Below are positions 19,522 through 29,334 of a DNA stretch of 64,000 bases, piece after piece. A model generated the notes under the pieces. That model did not search any database. It was not told where the DNA came from and saw only the letters and a program-made list of their open reading frames with translations. Source of the DNA: Flavobacteriales bacterium (GTDB taxonomy: Bacteria > Bacteroidota > Bacteroidia > Flavobacteriales > Flavobacteriaceae). Position 1 is the first letter of the stretch, and each line of letters opens with the position of its first letter. Position numbers and translations under genes: made by a program. Location of the stretch: the NCBI GenBank assembly GCA_011526365.1, contig WTIO01000059.1, positions 15,217 through 79,216 on the forward strand. Direction: 5' to 3'.

Positions 19522-19977
19522 ATGGAGCGGCTAAATTTTCCCCCTTTATCGGTACCCCTCAAAATTAAGGAAAATAAGCACCTTATTTGGGATCCGATAC
19601 GTAAAAAATACATTCAAATTACGCCAGAGGAATGGGTACGCCAGCATTGCGTGCAATTTCTTATGTCAGAACTGCACGTACCTCAAAGTGTTATTAATGT
19701 TGAAAAACAAATACAACTGAACGGGAGAACCAAACGTTACGACATCGTTGTTTTTTCCTCTTCAGGAGCCATCCTTTTGCTCATTGAATGCAAGGCGCCT
19801 GCTGTAGCCTTATCTCAGAAAACCCTAGATCAAATAGCACAATACAACAGTGTTATTAACAGTAAATACCTAATGCTCACCAACGGTTTACAACACATTT
19901 ACTGCAAAATAAATGACACCAAAAACGGTTATGCCTTTTTAAAACACCTGCCCCCCTATTCAAATTGGAGTCTATGA
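19522..19977 (+). CDS. Small PD-(D/E)xK protein with HsdR N-terminal-type domain
   Basis: A 151-residue protein matching the type I restriction enzyme R-protein N-terminal domain (HSDR_N_2-like). The nuclease core is visible: Asp74 in KRYDIVVF and Glu89-x-Lys91 in LIECKAP, plus a conserved Gln-x3-Tyr (QIAQYNSV) at about 106. No helicase or specificity gene is nearby, so this is not a restriction system. It may be a nuclease or a DNA/RNA-binding derivative with a housekeeping role. The start ATG 19522 is preferred to 19507, because the extension is short and sits in the promoter. Its stop overlaps the glycosyltransferase start (ATGA). Confidence 0.8.
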   Translation: MERLNFPPLSVPLKIKENKHLIWDPIRKKYIQITPEEWVRQHCVQFLMSELHVPQSVINVEKQIQLNGRTKRYDIVVFSSSGAILLLIECKAPAVALSQKTLDQIAQYNSVINSKYLMLTNGLQHIYCKINDTKNGYAFLKHLPPYSNWSL

Positions 19978-20969
19978 AAATTGCAGTAGTCATATTAAAC
20001 TGGAATGGACTCAACTTATTAAAGTCCTATTTGCCAAAGGTAGAAGCCTACAGTGCTAAGGCCGATGTATGGGTGATTGACAATGGTTCCACGGATCAGT
20101 CTTTAACTTATTTAGCCCAGTCCCATCCAAATGTAAAAACAGTAGCATTGGACAAAAACTATGGCTTTGCCGAAGGGTATAATCGAGGGCTTAAAAATAT
20201 AACTGCTGACCTTTATTGCTTGTTAAACAGCGATGTAGCAGTTACAGCAGACTGGCTTACCCCCATGCGCAAGCATTTCACAACCCACCCCAATACGGCT
20301 GCCGCACAACCCCATATTTTAGATTTAAAAAAGCCTACACATTTTGAATACGCCGGCGCAGCAGGTGGAGAAATTGATGCCTTGGGGTATGCCTTTTGCC
20401 GCGGTCGTGTATTTGCAACCATTGAAAAACAGCAAGAACAATACAAGGGTGCCACCCCAATACTGTGGGCCAGTGGGGCATGCTTGTTTATACGTTCAAA
20501 AGTATTTTGGGAATGCGAGGGTTTTGATCCCCTGTTTTTTGCGCATCAGGAAGAAATTGATTTGTGCTGGCGACTGCATCACAAAGGGTACGACGTAATG
20601 GCAGTGGATGAAGTTTCAGTATTCCATCTTGGCGGGGCTACTTTAGGCGTTTCCGCAAAAAAAACATTCTTAAACTTTAGAAACACCCTCTTTTTACTTT
20701 ATAAAAACCTTCCAAAAACAAAACTTTTTACAACCCTGCTTTTTCGGTTACTATTAGATGGCGTAGCAGGGGTTTATTTTCTAGCACAATTAAAACCCCA
20801 ACACTGCTGGGCCATCATCAGAGCACATTTCGCATTTTATGCAATGCTGTCCACAAAAAAGCTAAAAAGACCGAAACGCATTCGTCCATATTCATTCAAG
20901 GTGTATAGTGTAGTGTATCAATATTTTATTAAGAGAAATAAAATGTTTACCGATGTGGTTAAAAATTAA
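19974..20969 (+). CDS. Family 2 (GT-A) glycosyltransferase
   Basis: A 331-residue glycosyltransferase related to rhamnosyl/WbbL-type enzymes. The N-terminus IAVVILNWNG and the WVIDNGSTDQS segment form the nucleotide-sugar site, and LLNSDVAV provides the Asp-rich metal site. The HQEEIDLCWR motif near 195 is the acceptor/base region. A hydrophobic stretch near 255-290 may bind the membrane. Probably adds a sugar to a surface polysaccharide; donor and acceptor are unknown. No other polysaccharide genes are next to it. Start codon overlaps the preceding stop, so the ATG at 19974 is chosen. Confidence 0.9.
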   Translation: MKIAVVILNWNGLNLLKSYLPKVEAYSAKADVWVIDNGSTDQSLTYLAQSHPNVKTVALDKNYGFAEGYNRGLKNITADLYCLLNSDVAVTADWLTPMRKHFTTHPNTAAAQPHILDLKKPTHFEYAGAAGGEIDALGYAFCRGRVFATIEKQQEQYKGATPILWASGACLFIRSKVFWECEGFDPLFFAHQEEIDLCWRLHHKGYDVMAVDEVSVFHLGGATLGVSAKKTFLNFRNTLFLLYKNLPKTKLFTTLLFRLLLDGVAGVYFLAQLKPQHCWAIIRAHFAFYAMLSTKKLKRPKRIRPYSFKVYSVVYQYFIKRNKMFTDVVKN

Positions 20970-20979
20970 TCTGATTTTT

Positions 20980-20987
20980 TAACTTTG
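20980..20987 (+). promoter_or_regulatory. -7 box for OmpA-family gene
   Basis: TAACTTTG fits TAnnTTTG; the ATG follows 28 bases later, giving a leader of about 24 bases with an A-rich stretch just before the start. Confidence 0.55.
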
Positions 20988-21015
20988 GAACAATTAAAAA
21001 CTTAAAATTGATATC

Positions 21016-21870
21016 ATGAAAAAAAGTATTGTTCTTATAACAATTACTGCTGGTTTACTCACTTCTTGTGTCTCACAGAAGAAATTTAGTGAACTTGAAC
21101 TACTACAACAGGAAACAAAGTCATTACTTGACACTACAACAATTAAATTAAATACTTGTAATGAGGAGAAAGAAGCTATGGAGGCTCAAATGGCAACCTT
21201 AACGCAACAAAACAGTTTCTTGCGTGCTAATAACCAAGACTTAATTAGCAACATTGGTAACCTAACCACCCTTTCTAAAAAAGGCGCAGACAACCTAGAG
21301 CGTTCATTGGAAAGCATGAAAGAAAAGGATATCAAAATTCAACGTATGCAAGATGCCGTTACCAAGCGTGACTCTGTAACTCTTGCACTAGTAACAAGTC
21401 TTAAAGGCGCCCTTGGAAACATGAGCGATGAAGACATTGAAATCAATGTTGAAAAAGGTGTTGTTTACGTATCCATCTCTGATAAACTTCTCTTTAGAAG
21501 TGGTAGCTACACAGTTACAAAAGCTGCTCGTGAAGTATTAGGAAAAGTTGCTAAAGTTGTAAACGACAAGCCAGAAATTGAGTTTATGGTTGAAGGTCAC
21601 ACCGATAATGTGCCAATCAAAAACGACGTATTGTTAGACAACTGGGATCTTAGTGTAAAACGTGCTACATCTGTAGTTCGTGTACTACAAAATGATTTCG
21701 ACGTTGCGCCTGAGCGCATGACTGCAGCTGGAAGAAGCTACTACCAGCCACTATATGACAACAACACAGCGCAAAACAGAGCAAAAAACCGAAGAACACG
21801 TATAGTTGTACTGCCTAAATTGGATCAATTCTTTGATCTAGTAGACCAAGGTATGAAAGCAGCCAACTAA
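21016..21870 (+). CDS. OmpA-family peptidoglycan-binding lipoprotein
   Basis: A 284-residue lipoprotein: signal peptide with lipobox TSC (lipidation Cys17), then a long coiled-coil region (about 25-120, rich in Glu, Gln, Leu) and a C-terminal OmpA domain (about 135-270). The domain holds the peptidoglycan-binding residues (EGHTDNVP and the LSVKRATSV helix). It probably tethers the outer membrane to the cell wall. Codon choice is more uniform than in its neighbours, which suggests high expression. It has its own promoter and ends with the only strong intrinsic terminator found in the window. Confidence 0.95.
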   Translation: MKKSIVLITITAGLLTSCVSQKKFSELELLQQETKSLLDTTTIKLNTCNEEKEAMEAQMATLTQQNSFLRANNQDLISNIGNLTTLSKKGADNLERSLESMKEKDIKIQRMQDAVTKRDSVTLALVTSLKGALGNMSDEDIEINVEKGVVYVSISDKLLFRSGSYTVTKAAREVLGKVAKVVNDKPEIEFMVEGHTDNVPIKNDVLLDNWDLSVKRATSVVRVLQNDFDVAPERMTAAGRSYYQPLYDNNTAQNRAKNRRTRIVVLPKLDQFFDLVDQGMKAAN

Positions 21871-21893
21871 TACTATTTCTTTTTATACTACAG

Positions 21894-21924
21894 AAAACAC
21901 ACGCTTCGGCGTGTGTTTTTTTTT
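21894..21924 (+). terminator. Intrinsic terminator after ompA-family gene (UUCG hairpin), likely bidirectional
   Basis: An 8-bp perfect stem (ACACACGC / GCGTGTGT) closed by a TTCG tetraloop at 21905-21908 is followed by a run of nine T, with complementary A bases before it. It lies between convergent genes and could also stop sua5 transcription, whose stop codon is at 21923-21925. Confidence 0.92.
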
Positions 21925-22534
21925 ATAGTGGAAAGGTACCTTTACCCTCTCGGAGGATGACGGCTTCTCCCCCAGTTAAGTCCACTACTGTGGAGGGAGT
22001 ATTGCCTCCTGCCCCACAAGCGAGCATTACATCAATCTCGGACTCCCATTTTTCGTAAATCTCCTCAGGATCGGTAGTATAGCCCTTAATTTGATCTTCA
22101 TCATGGAGTGATGTGGTAATCAATGGTGCGGACAATAAAGGCAATAATTCTTGCAGTACTGGATGTGCTGTTATACGAATCCCTAAGGCCTTACGCTTGT
22201 TAAAGGGCTTTGGAATACGAGGGTGTGCAGGTAAAATAAAGGTATAGGGCCCAGGCAACAAACGGTTTAAAAGGCGAAAGGTTGCATTATCCATAGGCTT
22301 CACATATTGTGAAAGTCCGCTAATATCCTCAAACAAAAAACTAAAATTGGCCTTTTCGAGTTTTACCGCTTTTATCTTTGCCAACTTTTTTAGGGCTTGC
22401 TGTTGGGTGCTTAAACAACCAATCGCATATACAGTATCGGTAGGGTAAATAAGTAAGCCACCCTTTTCAAGCACTTGAACGGCTTGTTGGATGTGTTTGG
22501 AGTTGACAGAATTGGGGTAAACGGTTAAATACAT
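21923..22534 (-). CDS. Sua5/YciO/YrdC-type threonylcarbamoyl-AMP synthase
   Basis: A 203-residue protein of the YrdC/Sua5 family, which makes threonylcarbamoyl-AMP from threonine, bicarbonate and ATP for the t6A37 tRNA modification. Visible are the basic/PTDTVYAIG segment near residue 30, the KRKALGIR region and the STVVDL motif near the C-terminus. The length (about 200) is that of YciO/YrdC rather than Sua5 (about 340). The YciO subgroup may not make t6A, so the exact role is not sure. It starts 2 bases after the uvrD stop, so the pair is an operon. Confidence 0.88.
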   Translation of the reverse strand: MYLTVYPNSVNSKHIQQAVQVLEKGGLLIYPTDTVYAIGCLSTQQQALKKLAKIKAVKLEKANFSFLFEDISGLSQYVKPMDNATFRLLNRLLPGPYTFILPAHPRIPKPFNKRKALGIRITAHPVLQELLPLLSAPLITTSLHDEDQIKGYTTDPEEIYEKWESEIDVMLACGAGGNTPSTVVDLTGGEAVILREGKGTFPL

Positions 22535-22536
22535 AA

Positions 22537-24873
22537 TTAAGACGAAAGGATTTTCAATTTGGCAAAACGCAACAGCAGCTTCTTTTCCCCAGTCCCCTGA
22601 AAAGTGATGGTAGCTTTTTGATCGCTCCCATTGCCTTCTAAGGCCACTACCTTTCCTCTTCCAAAGCGATTGTGTTCAACAAGCATATCGACACGCACAT
22701 CGGGCATAGGTGCTGCTGGTGATTCGTAGCGATTGGCCTGTAGTTTTTTTAAGCTTTTGCGTTGCGCTGCTGTGGGAGCGGTATTAATTCGTTCCTTTTG
22801 AACATGACCGTTGGAAGGGTTTCGTTTGGCAGATTGTTGGGGGACGTCAAAGATTCCCTGATCTACAAAGGGTTTAAATACATAATCGTCTTTTGTAGGT
22901 GCGAGGTCCACATAGACGGCATCTATTTCTTCAATAAAACGACTGGGTTCTGCATCTATTAATTTTCCCCAGCGATACCGTGTTTGAGTGTACGTTAAAA
23001 ACAGGCGTTTCTCCGCACGTGTAAGCGCTACATAAAACAAACGGCGTTCTTCCTCCAGTTCGCTGCGCGTGTTTAAACTCAATGCGGAAGGGAACAAATC
23101 TTCTTCCATCCCAACGATATACACAAAAGGGAACTCTAGCCCTTTGGCCAGGTGCACCGTCATTAAGGCCACCCGGTCGGCATTTTCATCTTTGTCATTG
23201 TCAAAATCAGTAGCTAAGGCAACATCTTCTAAAAATTCACTCAAACTCCCTGTAGCATCGGCAATCTCTTTTTGGCCTTCGGTAAAATCCTGTAGTCCGT
23301 TTAACAGTTCATCGATATTTTCAATACGTGCAATACCCTCGGGGGTACCGTCGTTTTTTAGTGCATTGACAATTCCTGTTCGTTTAATCACTCGGTCAGT
23401 GATTTCAAAGGCCGTAGCACCTTGATTTTCAACTTTTAAAGAGGCAATTAGTTCATAAAAGGCCTGAAGTTTGTTTCGGGTTCCAGCATTAACCTTTAGT
23501 CCAATGCTGTCCATTTGAGCGATTACTTCAAATAGGCTTATTTTATGCGCGTTAGCAGCAATAATTAATTTATCAACTGTAGCCTGACCAATACCTCGTG
23601 CCGGATAATTGATAATGCGTTTTAAACTTTCTTCATCCCTATCATTTACCAACAAGCGCAAATAGGCCAAAATATCCTTGATTTCTTTGCGTTGATAAAA
23701 GGAAAGTCCTCCATACACCCGATAAGGAATATCCCGCTTTCGCAGAGCGTCTTCCATAGCACGTGATTGAGCGTTGGTACGATAAAGTATGGCAAAGTCT
23801 TTGTTGTTGCGTTGCTCCTGCATCTTAAATTCAAATATGCTAGAGGCTACGTAACGGCCTTCCTCTGCATCAGTGGCTACACGCTGTACGTTAATTTTTT
23901 CACCCGACTGGTTGGAGGTCCACACCGTTTTATCAATTCGAGATTTGTTTTTGACAATAAGTGAATTGGCTGCATTTACAATGGTTTTCGTCGAACGGTA
24001 GTTTTGTTCCAAACGATATACAGCAACATCTTCATAATCTTTTTGAAAATTCAAAATATTGTTAATGTTGGCCCCACGGAAAGCGTATATGCTTTGAGAA
24101 TCGTCTCCCACCACACAAATGTTTTGAAACTTGTCGGCCAGGGTGCGAACAATGAGATATTGAGAATGATTTGTATCCTGATACTCGTCCACAAGAATGT
24201 AACGGAAGCGATTTTGGTATTTTGACAACACATCGGGGAAGCGGTTAAGGATTTCATTGGTCCGTAATAACAAATCATCAAAATCCATAGCCCCTGCTTT
24301 AAAACAACGCTCTACGTAGGCGTCATAAATTTCACCCATTTTGGGACGTCGGGCAGCGGTATCTGCCTCAATAAATTCGGGATTGTTATAATAGGCATTT
24401 ACTGTAATCAAGCTGTTTTTAAAACTGGAGATACGGTTGCGTATCTGCTTGTATTTGTAAATGTCCTTATCCAATTCCATCTCCTTAATTATAGCGGCAA
24501 TAAGGCGATCCGAATCCTGGGTATCGTAAATGGTGAAGTTGTTGGGAAAACCCAATTTATCGGCTTCTGCTCGAAGCAATTTGGCAAACACCGAATGAAA
24601 GGTACCCATCCATAGATTTTTGGCTTCGCTCTCCCCCACCAACGCCGCAATTCGAGTTTTCATTTCTCGAGCTGCCTTATTGGTAAAAGTGAGTGCCAAA
24701 ATGGAAAAAGCATCCACACCTTGTTCCAACATATGCACTATGCGATAGGTTAGTACTCGGGTTTTTCCAGACCCTGCACCTGCAATCACCATCACGGCAC
24801 CATCCTTGTGTACAACAGCTTCACGCTGGGATTCGTTAAGGGCATCCAAATAGTTAGGAGGTGTACTTTGCAT
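22537..24873 (-). CDS. UvrD/PcrA-type superfamily 1A DNA helicase
   Basis: A 778-residue 3'-5' DNA helicase. Motif Q/I are at about residues 15-40 (LNESQREAV, GAGSGKTR), Walker B DEYQDTN near 230, the QNYRS motif IV region, and motifs V/VI (VHLAKGLEF, ALTRAEKR). The C-terminus has a short domain like that of PcrA ending with the GRGKV Tudor-like segment. It acts in repair and in removing proteins from DNA. Length and domain order are normal (UvrD 720, PcrA 740). Confidence 0.96.
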   Translation of the reverse strand: MQSTPPNYLDALNESQREAVVHKDGAVMVIAGAGSGKTRVLTYRIVHMLEQGVDAFSILALTFTNKAAREMKTRIAALVGESEAKNLWMGTFHSVFAKLLRAEADKLGFPNNFTIYDTQDSDRLIAAIIKEMELDKDIYKYKQIRNRISSFKNSLITVNAYYNNPEFIEADTAARRPKMGEIYDAYVERCFKAGAMDFDDLLLRTNEILNRFPDVLSKYQNRFRYILVDEYQDTNHSQYLIVRTLADKFQNICVVGDDSQSIYAFRGANINNILNFQKDYEDVAVYRLEQNYRSTKTIVNAANSLIVKNKSRIDKTVWTSNQSGEKINVQRVATDAEEGRYVASSIFEFKMQEQRNNKDFAILYRTNAQSRAMEDALRKRDIPYRVYGGLSFYQRKEIKDILAYLRLLVNDRDEESLKRIINYPARGIGQATVDKLIIAANAHKISLFEVIAQMDSIGLKVNAGTRNKLQAFYELIASLKVENQGATAFEITDRVIKRTGIVNALKNDGTPEGIARIENIDELLNGLQDFTEGQKEIADATGSLSEFLEDVALATDFDNDKDENADRVALMTVHLAKGLEFPFVYIVGMEEDLFPSALSLNTRSELEEERRLFYVALTRAEKRLFLTYTQTRYRWGKLIDAEPSRFIEEIDAVYVDLAPTKDDYVFKPFVDQGIFDVPQQSAKRNPSNGHVQKERINTAPTAAQRKSLKKLQANRYESPAAPMPDVRVDMLVEHNRFGRGKVVALEGNGSDQKATITFQGTGEKKLLLRFAKLKILSS

Positions 24874-24960
24874 GCCTAAAAATAGGTATTAAATGATTTC
24901 TGCTTAAGGGTTTTAGGTATTAATTATAAACATCTTATATTTAGCTTTAAAATTTAAATT

Positions 24961-26235
24961 ATGCTACGCAAAACCTTAGTGGGACTACTTGTTTTTCCAC
25001 TTTTTCTTCACGCCCAAATGCCGACAACAAAAGCCTTAGAAAAGCTCGAAAAAAAGGTAATCGAATGGCGTCATGACATCCACCAAAATCCAGAACTTTC
25101 CAACCGTGAATTTCGCACAGCCAAAAAGGTGGCGGATCACCTGAGAAGTTTGGGTATGGAAGTGCAAACAGGGGTTGCTCACACTGGTGTAGTAGGCCTA
25201 TTAAAAGGGAAACGCCCAGGAAAAGTAGTCGCGCTACGCGCAGATATGGATGCCCTACCTGTGACCGAGCGCAATGCCCTCCCCTATCGCTCTAAAGTGA
25301 TGGCCGAGTACAATGGACAAGAGGTTGGTGTAATGCATGCCTGCGGGCACGATACCCACGTAGCCATCTTAATGGGTGTGGCAGAACATTTAGCAAAAAA
25401 CAATGATTTTGCTGGTGCGGTAAAGTTTATCTTTCAACCTGCCGAAGAAGGTGCTCCTGAGGGAGAAACTGGAGGTGCCAAACTAATGGTACAAGAAGGG
25501 GTGTTAGAAAATCCTAAAGTAGATGCCATTTTTGGATTGCACATCAATTCGGGGACACATGTAGGTGAAATTAACTACAAGCCCGGAGGAACAATGGCAG
25601 CTTCTCAGCGTTTTGTGATAAAAATAAAAGGGCAACAGGCCCACGGCTCTACCCCCTGGCAGAGTAAGGACCCCATTGTTACCGCAGCACAAATTATTGA
25701 TGGCTTACAAACCATTATTAGTAGAAATGCCGAACTCACCAAAGAAGCTGCAGTAATTTCTGTAGGCTCCATCCACGGTGGTGTGCGTTTTAATATCATC
25801 CCCGAAACGGTTGAAATGATTGGTACCATTCGCACCCTAGACCGGGAGATGAAAGAAAAAATCCGCGAACGCATGCAGCAGTTGGTACCTAAAATTGCTG
25901 AAGCCTATGGTGCCGAAGCTACCATTGAAATTCAAGATGGTACAGACATCACCTTTAACGACCCCGCTTTAACGGCGCAAATGCTCCCCACGCTTGAAAA
26001 AGTGGCAGGAAAAGAAAATATTAACCTAATTAACGCCATTACAGGAGCCGAAGACTTTTCTTACTACCAGCAAAAAGTTCCCGGGGTATTTTTCTTTTTA
26101 GGAGGAACACCTTTGGATATGGCTGAAGCCGATGCACCTTCGCATCACACTCCCGACTTTATCATAGACGATAGCAGTATGTTGTTAGGGGTGAAAGCCT
26201 TATCGCAAATGGCCTTGGATTATTTGTCAAAATAA
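24961..26235 (+). CDS. Exported M20-family amidohydrolase (aminoacylase/IAA-amino acid hydrolase type)
   Basis: A 424-residue metallohydrolase of the M20D family, which splits N-acyl amino acids or amidated conjugates. A signal peptide (residues 1-18, ending LHAQ) predicts export. Metal ligands are visible: Cys128 with the following CGHDTH, the AEEG segment (Glu pair near 163) and the C-terminal HHTPDF. Substrate is not readable; hippurate, acetyl amino acids or small peptides are candidates. Converges on the patatin gene with 10 bases between. Confidence 0.92.
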   Translation: MLRKTLVGLLVFPLFLHAQMPTTKALEKLEKKVIEWRHDIHQNPELSNREFRTAKKVADHLRSLGMEVQTGVAHTGVVGLLKGKRPGKVVALRADMDALPVTERNALPYRSKVMAEYNGQEVGVMHACGHDTHVAILMGVAEHLAKNNDFAGAVKFIFQPAEEGAPEGETGGAKLMVQEGVLENPKVDAIFGLHINSGTHVGEINYKPGGTMAASQRFVIKIKGQQAHGSTPWQSKDPIVTAAQIIDGLQTIISRNAELTKEAAVISVGSIHGGVRFNIIPETVEMIGTIRTLDREMKEKIRERMQQLVPKIAEAYGAEATIEIQDGTDITFNDPALTAQMLPTLEKVAGKENINLINAITGAEDFSYYQQKVPGVFFFLGGTPLDMAEADAPSHHTPDFIIDDSSMLLGVKALSQMALDYLSK

Positions 26236-26245
26236 ACCCGTAGCA

Positions 26246-27136
26246 TTAATTGGCGGGCAGGTGTTTTTTATGCGCATACTGAACCCCTTCCTGCCACCAT
26301 TGCTCCATCTCTTTTCGGTTAAAAATCAAGGAATTGGTGGTTAGTACTCGTGGTGTATGGTAAAGCGCTAGTGTGCAATTGTTTTGCTGGGCCTCCAAAC
26401 TGCCAATTTTAATGTTTTGTCGCTCTATGCGATCAAGCATAAATGAAAATGTTGCACCTAATAAATCAAATGCATTTCTAGAACGCATACGGTTGAACTG
26501 CTGCGTGGCTGTAGTAAGTACTATGGCATCTATATGCGTAGCACCACGGCGAATGGCCTCCTCGATGGCTACCACACAACCCAAGCCCCCATCGGCATAC
26601 TCGTATTTATTTTTTATCACCAGGCTCATAAAGGGCACATAATTGCAGGAAATCCATATCCAATCCAAGTAGTCTTCATAGCTGACCTCCTGCACACTCT
26701 TAAATTCTACTGTATTTAAGGAAAGGTTAGACACGCAAATAACAATCTCTTTTGATGCTTTTTGTAATTCGGCAAACATAGCACGTGGAATTTCCCTCGC
26801 TAACAAGCGGCGTAAATTATTGCTTTCCCCAAAAGTTTTTTTGCCGCGTAAAAAGTTTTTTAAAATATTCCAGTGGTGCATTTTTATTTTTTGTGTCCCC
26901 TTATGGTCATAAACTAAAAAGGGACTATTGTCAAAAATACTCCTGTGGCTCACATTAGTATAAGCATGGTAAATTTCATCGAGTTTTCCCAAGGCCAAAT
27001 GCGACACCAACAAACTGCCTGTAGAAGTTCCTAAAAACATATCGTATTGGTGTTTTTGATGTTCAATGAGGTATTGGGCTACACCCCCGGCAAAGGCGCC
27101 TTTACTTCCGCCTCCTGAAATTACTAATGCACGCAT
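26246..27136 (-). CDS. Patatin-like phospholipase
   Basis: A 296-residue patatin-family hydrolase with the Ser-Asp dyad: oxyanion loop SGGGSKGAF near residues 7-15, nucleophile Ser38 in GTSTG, and Asp182 in ADGGLG. No signal peptide is present, so it is cytoplasmic or membrane-associated. Likely an esterase or phospholipase acting on membrane lipids. Length is typical for the bacterial group. Confidence 0.92.
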   Translation of the reverse strand: MRALVISGGGSKGAFAGGVAQYLIEHQKHQYDMFLGTSTGSLLVSHLALGKLDEIYHAYTNVSHRSIFDNSPFLVYDHKGTQKIKMHHWNILKNFLRGKKTFGESNNLRRLLAREIPRAMFAELQKASKEIVICVSNLSLNTVEFKSVQEVSYEDYLDWIWISCNYVPFMSLVIKNKYEYADGGLGCVVAIEEAIRRGATHIDAIVLTTATQQFNRMRSRNAFDLLGATFSFMLDRIERQNIKIGSLEAQQNNCTLALYHTPRVLTTNSLIFNRKEMEQWWQEGVQYAHKKHLPAN

Positions 27137-27194
27137 ATAAAAACAATTTAGCTTAAATTTAAATACTTCTTCTCTGCTCCATAGGATAAAATGC

Positions 27195-27202
27195 TAATTT
27201 CG
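27195..27202 (+). promoter_or_regulatory. Variant -7 box (TAATTTCG) for recG
   Basis: TAATTTCG differs from TAnnTTTG at one base. The ATG at 27212 would follow the predicted start by about 5 bases. Confidence 0.35.
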
Positions 27203-27211
27203 TAATGAGCT

Positions 27212-29311
27212 ATGGATCCCTTGCAAACTCACATAACGTATTTAAAAGGTGTCGGTCCTAACCGTGCCCAGTTACTCCAATCGGCTTTGGGCATAAAAAC
27301 CTATCAAGATCTATTGCATTTTTTTCCCCACCGTTATGTGGATCGGAGTCAGTTTTACAAAATCAATGCCCTGCCCAACAATAGTGTAGAAGTGCAGGTA
27401 ACTGGCACCCTCATTGATTGGGAGCTAATTCCACAAAAACGTGGGAAACGCTTGGTTGCCTATTTGGAGGATGATACTGGAACCCTTGAATTGGTATGGT
27501 TTAGAGGACACAAATGGGTAGCACAACAATTTAAACGCGGGGCAGCTTATGTAGTTTTTGGCCGATTAAACTGGTTTAATCGTAAGGCCAGTATGCCGCA
27601 CCCCGAATTAGAGCTGTTAGAAACTTTTCAACAGGGACCAAAAATTGTCCTAAAAGGAATTTATCCCTCCACAGAAGAATTGGTGAATAAAGGTGTTTCT
27701 CAAAAGGTGATTGGGAAAATGCTACGCAATTTATTGGACACCGTAGGTGATGCATTTAAGGAAACCCTTTCGCCCCAACTCCTGTCCAATCTGGGACTTA
27801 TTTCACGTTCTGACGCCCTGCGCGAAGTGCACCTGCCTACAAGTCAAAATGCTTTGGCCAAAGCACTACACCGATTGAAATTTGAAGAGTTCTTTTTTAT
27901 TCAGCTGCAACTGCTCAAAAAGAAGCTGCATCACAAACAGAAGTTTAAGGGTTTTGTTTTTGATACCGTCGGGACAACGTTTAACAATTTCTATAAAAAC
28001 AGTTTGCCCTTTCCCTTAACTGGTGCACAAAAACGAGTAATTAAGGAAATTCGAAGGGACATGGGGACAGGTATGCAAATGAACCGCTTATTGCAGGGGG
28101 ATGTTGGTGCAGGAAAAACCATTGTAGCACTAATGACTATTCTTATTGCTATTGATAATGGTTTTCAGGCCTGTTTGATGGCCCCCACAGAAATATTGGC
28201 CCAACAGCACTACCAGGCCCTAAAGGAGCTGCTGGCGTCCACTTCGTTGGAGGTAGGACTGCTTACAGGAAGTGTTAAAAAGCGTGAAAGACAACCCTTG
28301 TTGGAGGCCTTACAATCGGGGGAGTTGCACCTGCTTATTGGTACTCACGCACTCTTAGAGGATGCGGTAGTATTTCACAATTTGGGTGTTGCTATCATTG
28401 ACGAGCAACACCGATTTGGTGTGGCACAACGAGCAAAATTATGGAAGAAAAACACCCGGCCTCCCCATGTTTTGGTGATGACCGCCACCCCTATTCCCAG
28501 AACCCTAGCCATGAGTGTCTATGGTGATTTAGACAGTTCTGTAATTGATGAACTCCCCCCCGGCCGAAAGCCTGTAAAAACGGTACATCGATTTGACAAC
28601 AACCGCCTAAAAGTGTTCCAGTTCCTGCGGGAGGAAATCAAAAAGGGCCGACAGGTGTACATTGTGTATCCCTTAATTCAAGAGTCCGCCAAAATGGATT
28701 ATAAAGACCTTATGGACGGCTACGAAAGCATTGCGCGTGACTTTCCCCAACCCAACTATCAAATAAGCATAGTTCACGGGCAAATGCGTCCAGAAGACAA
28801 GGCCCTGGAAATGGAGCGTTTTGTACAAGGAAAAACCCAAATAATGGTGGCTACAACTGTTATTGAAGTCGGTGTAAATATTCCCAATGCCTCTGTTATG
28901 GTGATTGAAAGTGCAGAGCGTTTTGGACTTTCACAATTGCATCAATTGCGGGGTCGTGTTGGGCGCGGCAATGATCAGAGTTACTGCATACTGATGAGTG
29001 GAGCAAAACTTTCTGAGGAAGCAAAAACCCGACTGCACACTATGGTGCGCACCAATGACGGTTTTGAAATTGCAGAAGTAGATTTAAAGCTTCGTGGCCC
29101 TGGGGATTTAATGGGGACCCAGCAAAGTGGAGTGCTACAACTTAAAATCGCCGATTTGGTGAAAGATCAAAAGTTATTACAACTTGCCCGTTCCTGGGCG
29201 CAGCAACTGCTAAAAGAAGATCCCGACTTTCAGCAACCGGACAATGCCCCCATCCGAAATGCCTATGCTGCCCTAGGTGGTTATAAAAACATTTGGAATT
29301 ACATCAGTTGA
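27212..29311 (+). CDS. recG: ATP-dependent DNA helicase RecG
   Basis: A 699-residue helicase that remodels stalled forks and Holliday junctions. The N-terminal wedge/OB domain covers about 1-170; the helicase core has Walker A GDVGAGKT near residue 302, DEQHRFG near 400 (the DEQH box variant), TATPIPRT near 427 and the GRVGRG motif VI near 590. Length is typical (690-700). Nothing unusual. Confidence 0.98.
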   Translation: MDPLQTHITYLKGVGPNRAQLLQSALGIKTYQDLLHFFPHRYVDRSQFYKINALPNNSVEVQVTGTLIDWELIPQKRGKRLVAYLEDDTGTLELVWFRGHKWVAQQFKRGAAYVVFGRLNWFNRKASMPHPELELLETFQQGPKIVLKGIYPSTEELVNKGVSQKVIGKMLRNLLDTVGDAFKETLSPQLLSNLGLISRSDALREVHLPTSQNALAKALHRLKFEEFFFIQLQLLKKKLHHKQKFKGFVFDTVGTTFNNFYKNSLPFPLTGAQKRVIKEIRRDMGTGMQMNRLLQGDVGAGKTIVALMTILIAIDNGFQACLMAPTEILAQQHYQALKELLASTSLEVGLLTGSVKKRERQPLLEALQSGELHLLIGTHALLEDAVVFHNLGVAIIDEQHRFGVAQRAKLWKKNTRPPHVLVMTATPIPRTLAMSVYGDLDSSVIDELPPGRKPVKTVHRFDNNRLKVFQFLREEIKKGRQVYIVYPLIQESAKMDYKDLMDGYESIARDFPQPNYQISIVHGQMRPEDKALEMERFVQGKTQIMVATTVIEVGVNIPNASVMVIESAERFGLSQLHQLRGRVGRGNDQSYCILMSGAKLSEEAKTRLHTMVRTNDGFEIAEVDLKLRGPGDLMGTQQSGVLQLKIADLVKDQKLLQLARSWAQQLLKEDPDFQQPDNAPIRNAYAALGGYKNIWNYIS

Positions 29312-29334
29312 CCTGTTCCTAGTCGCAATCTTTG

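Noticed and set aside
19522..20969. Restriction-modification or defence system
   Set aside because: The HsdR-like domain has no specificity, methyltransferase or helicase partner nearby, only a glycosyltransferase.
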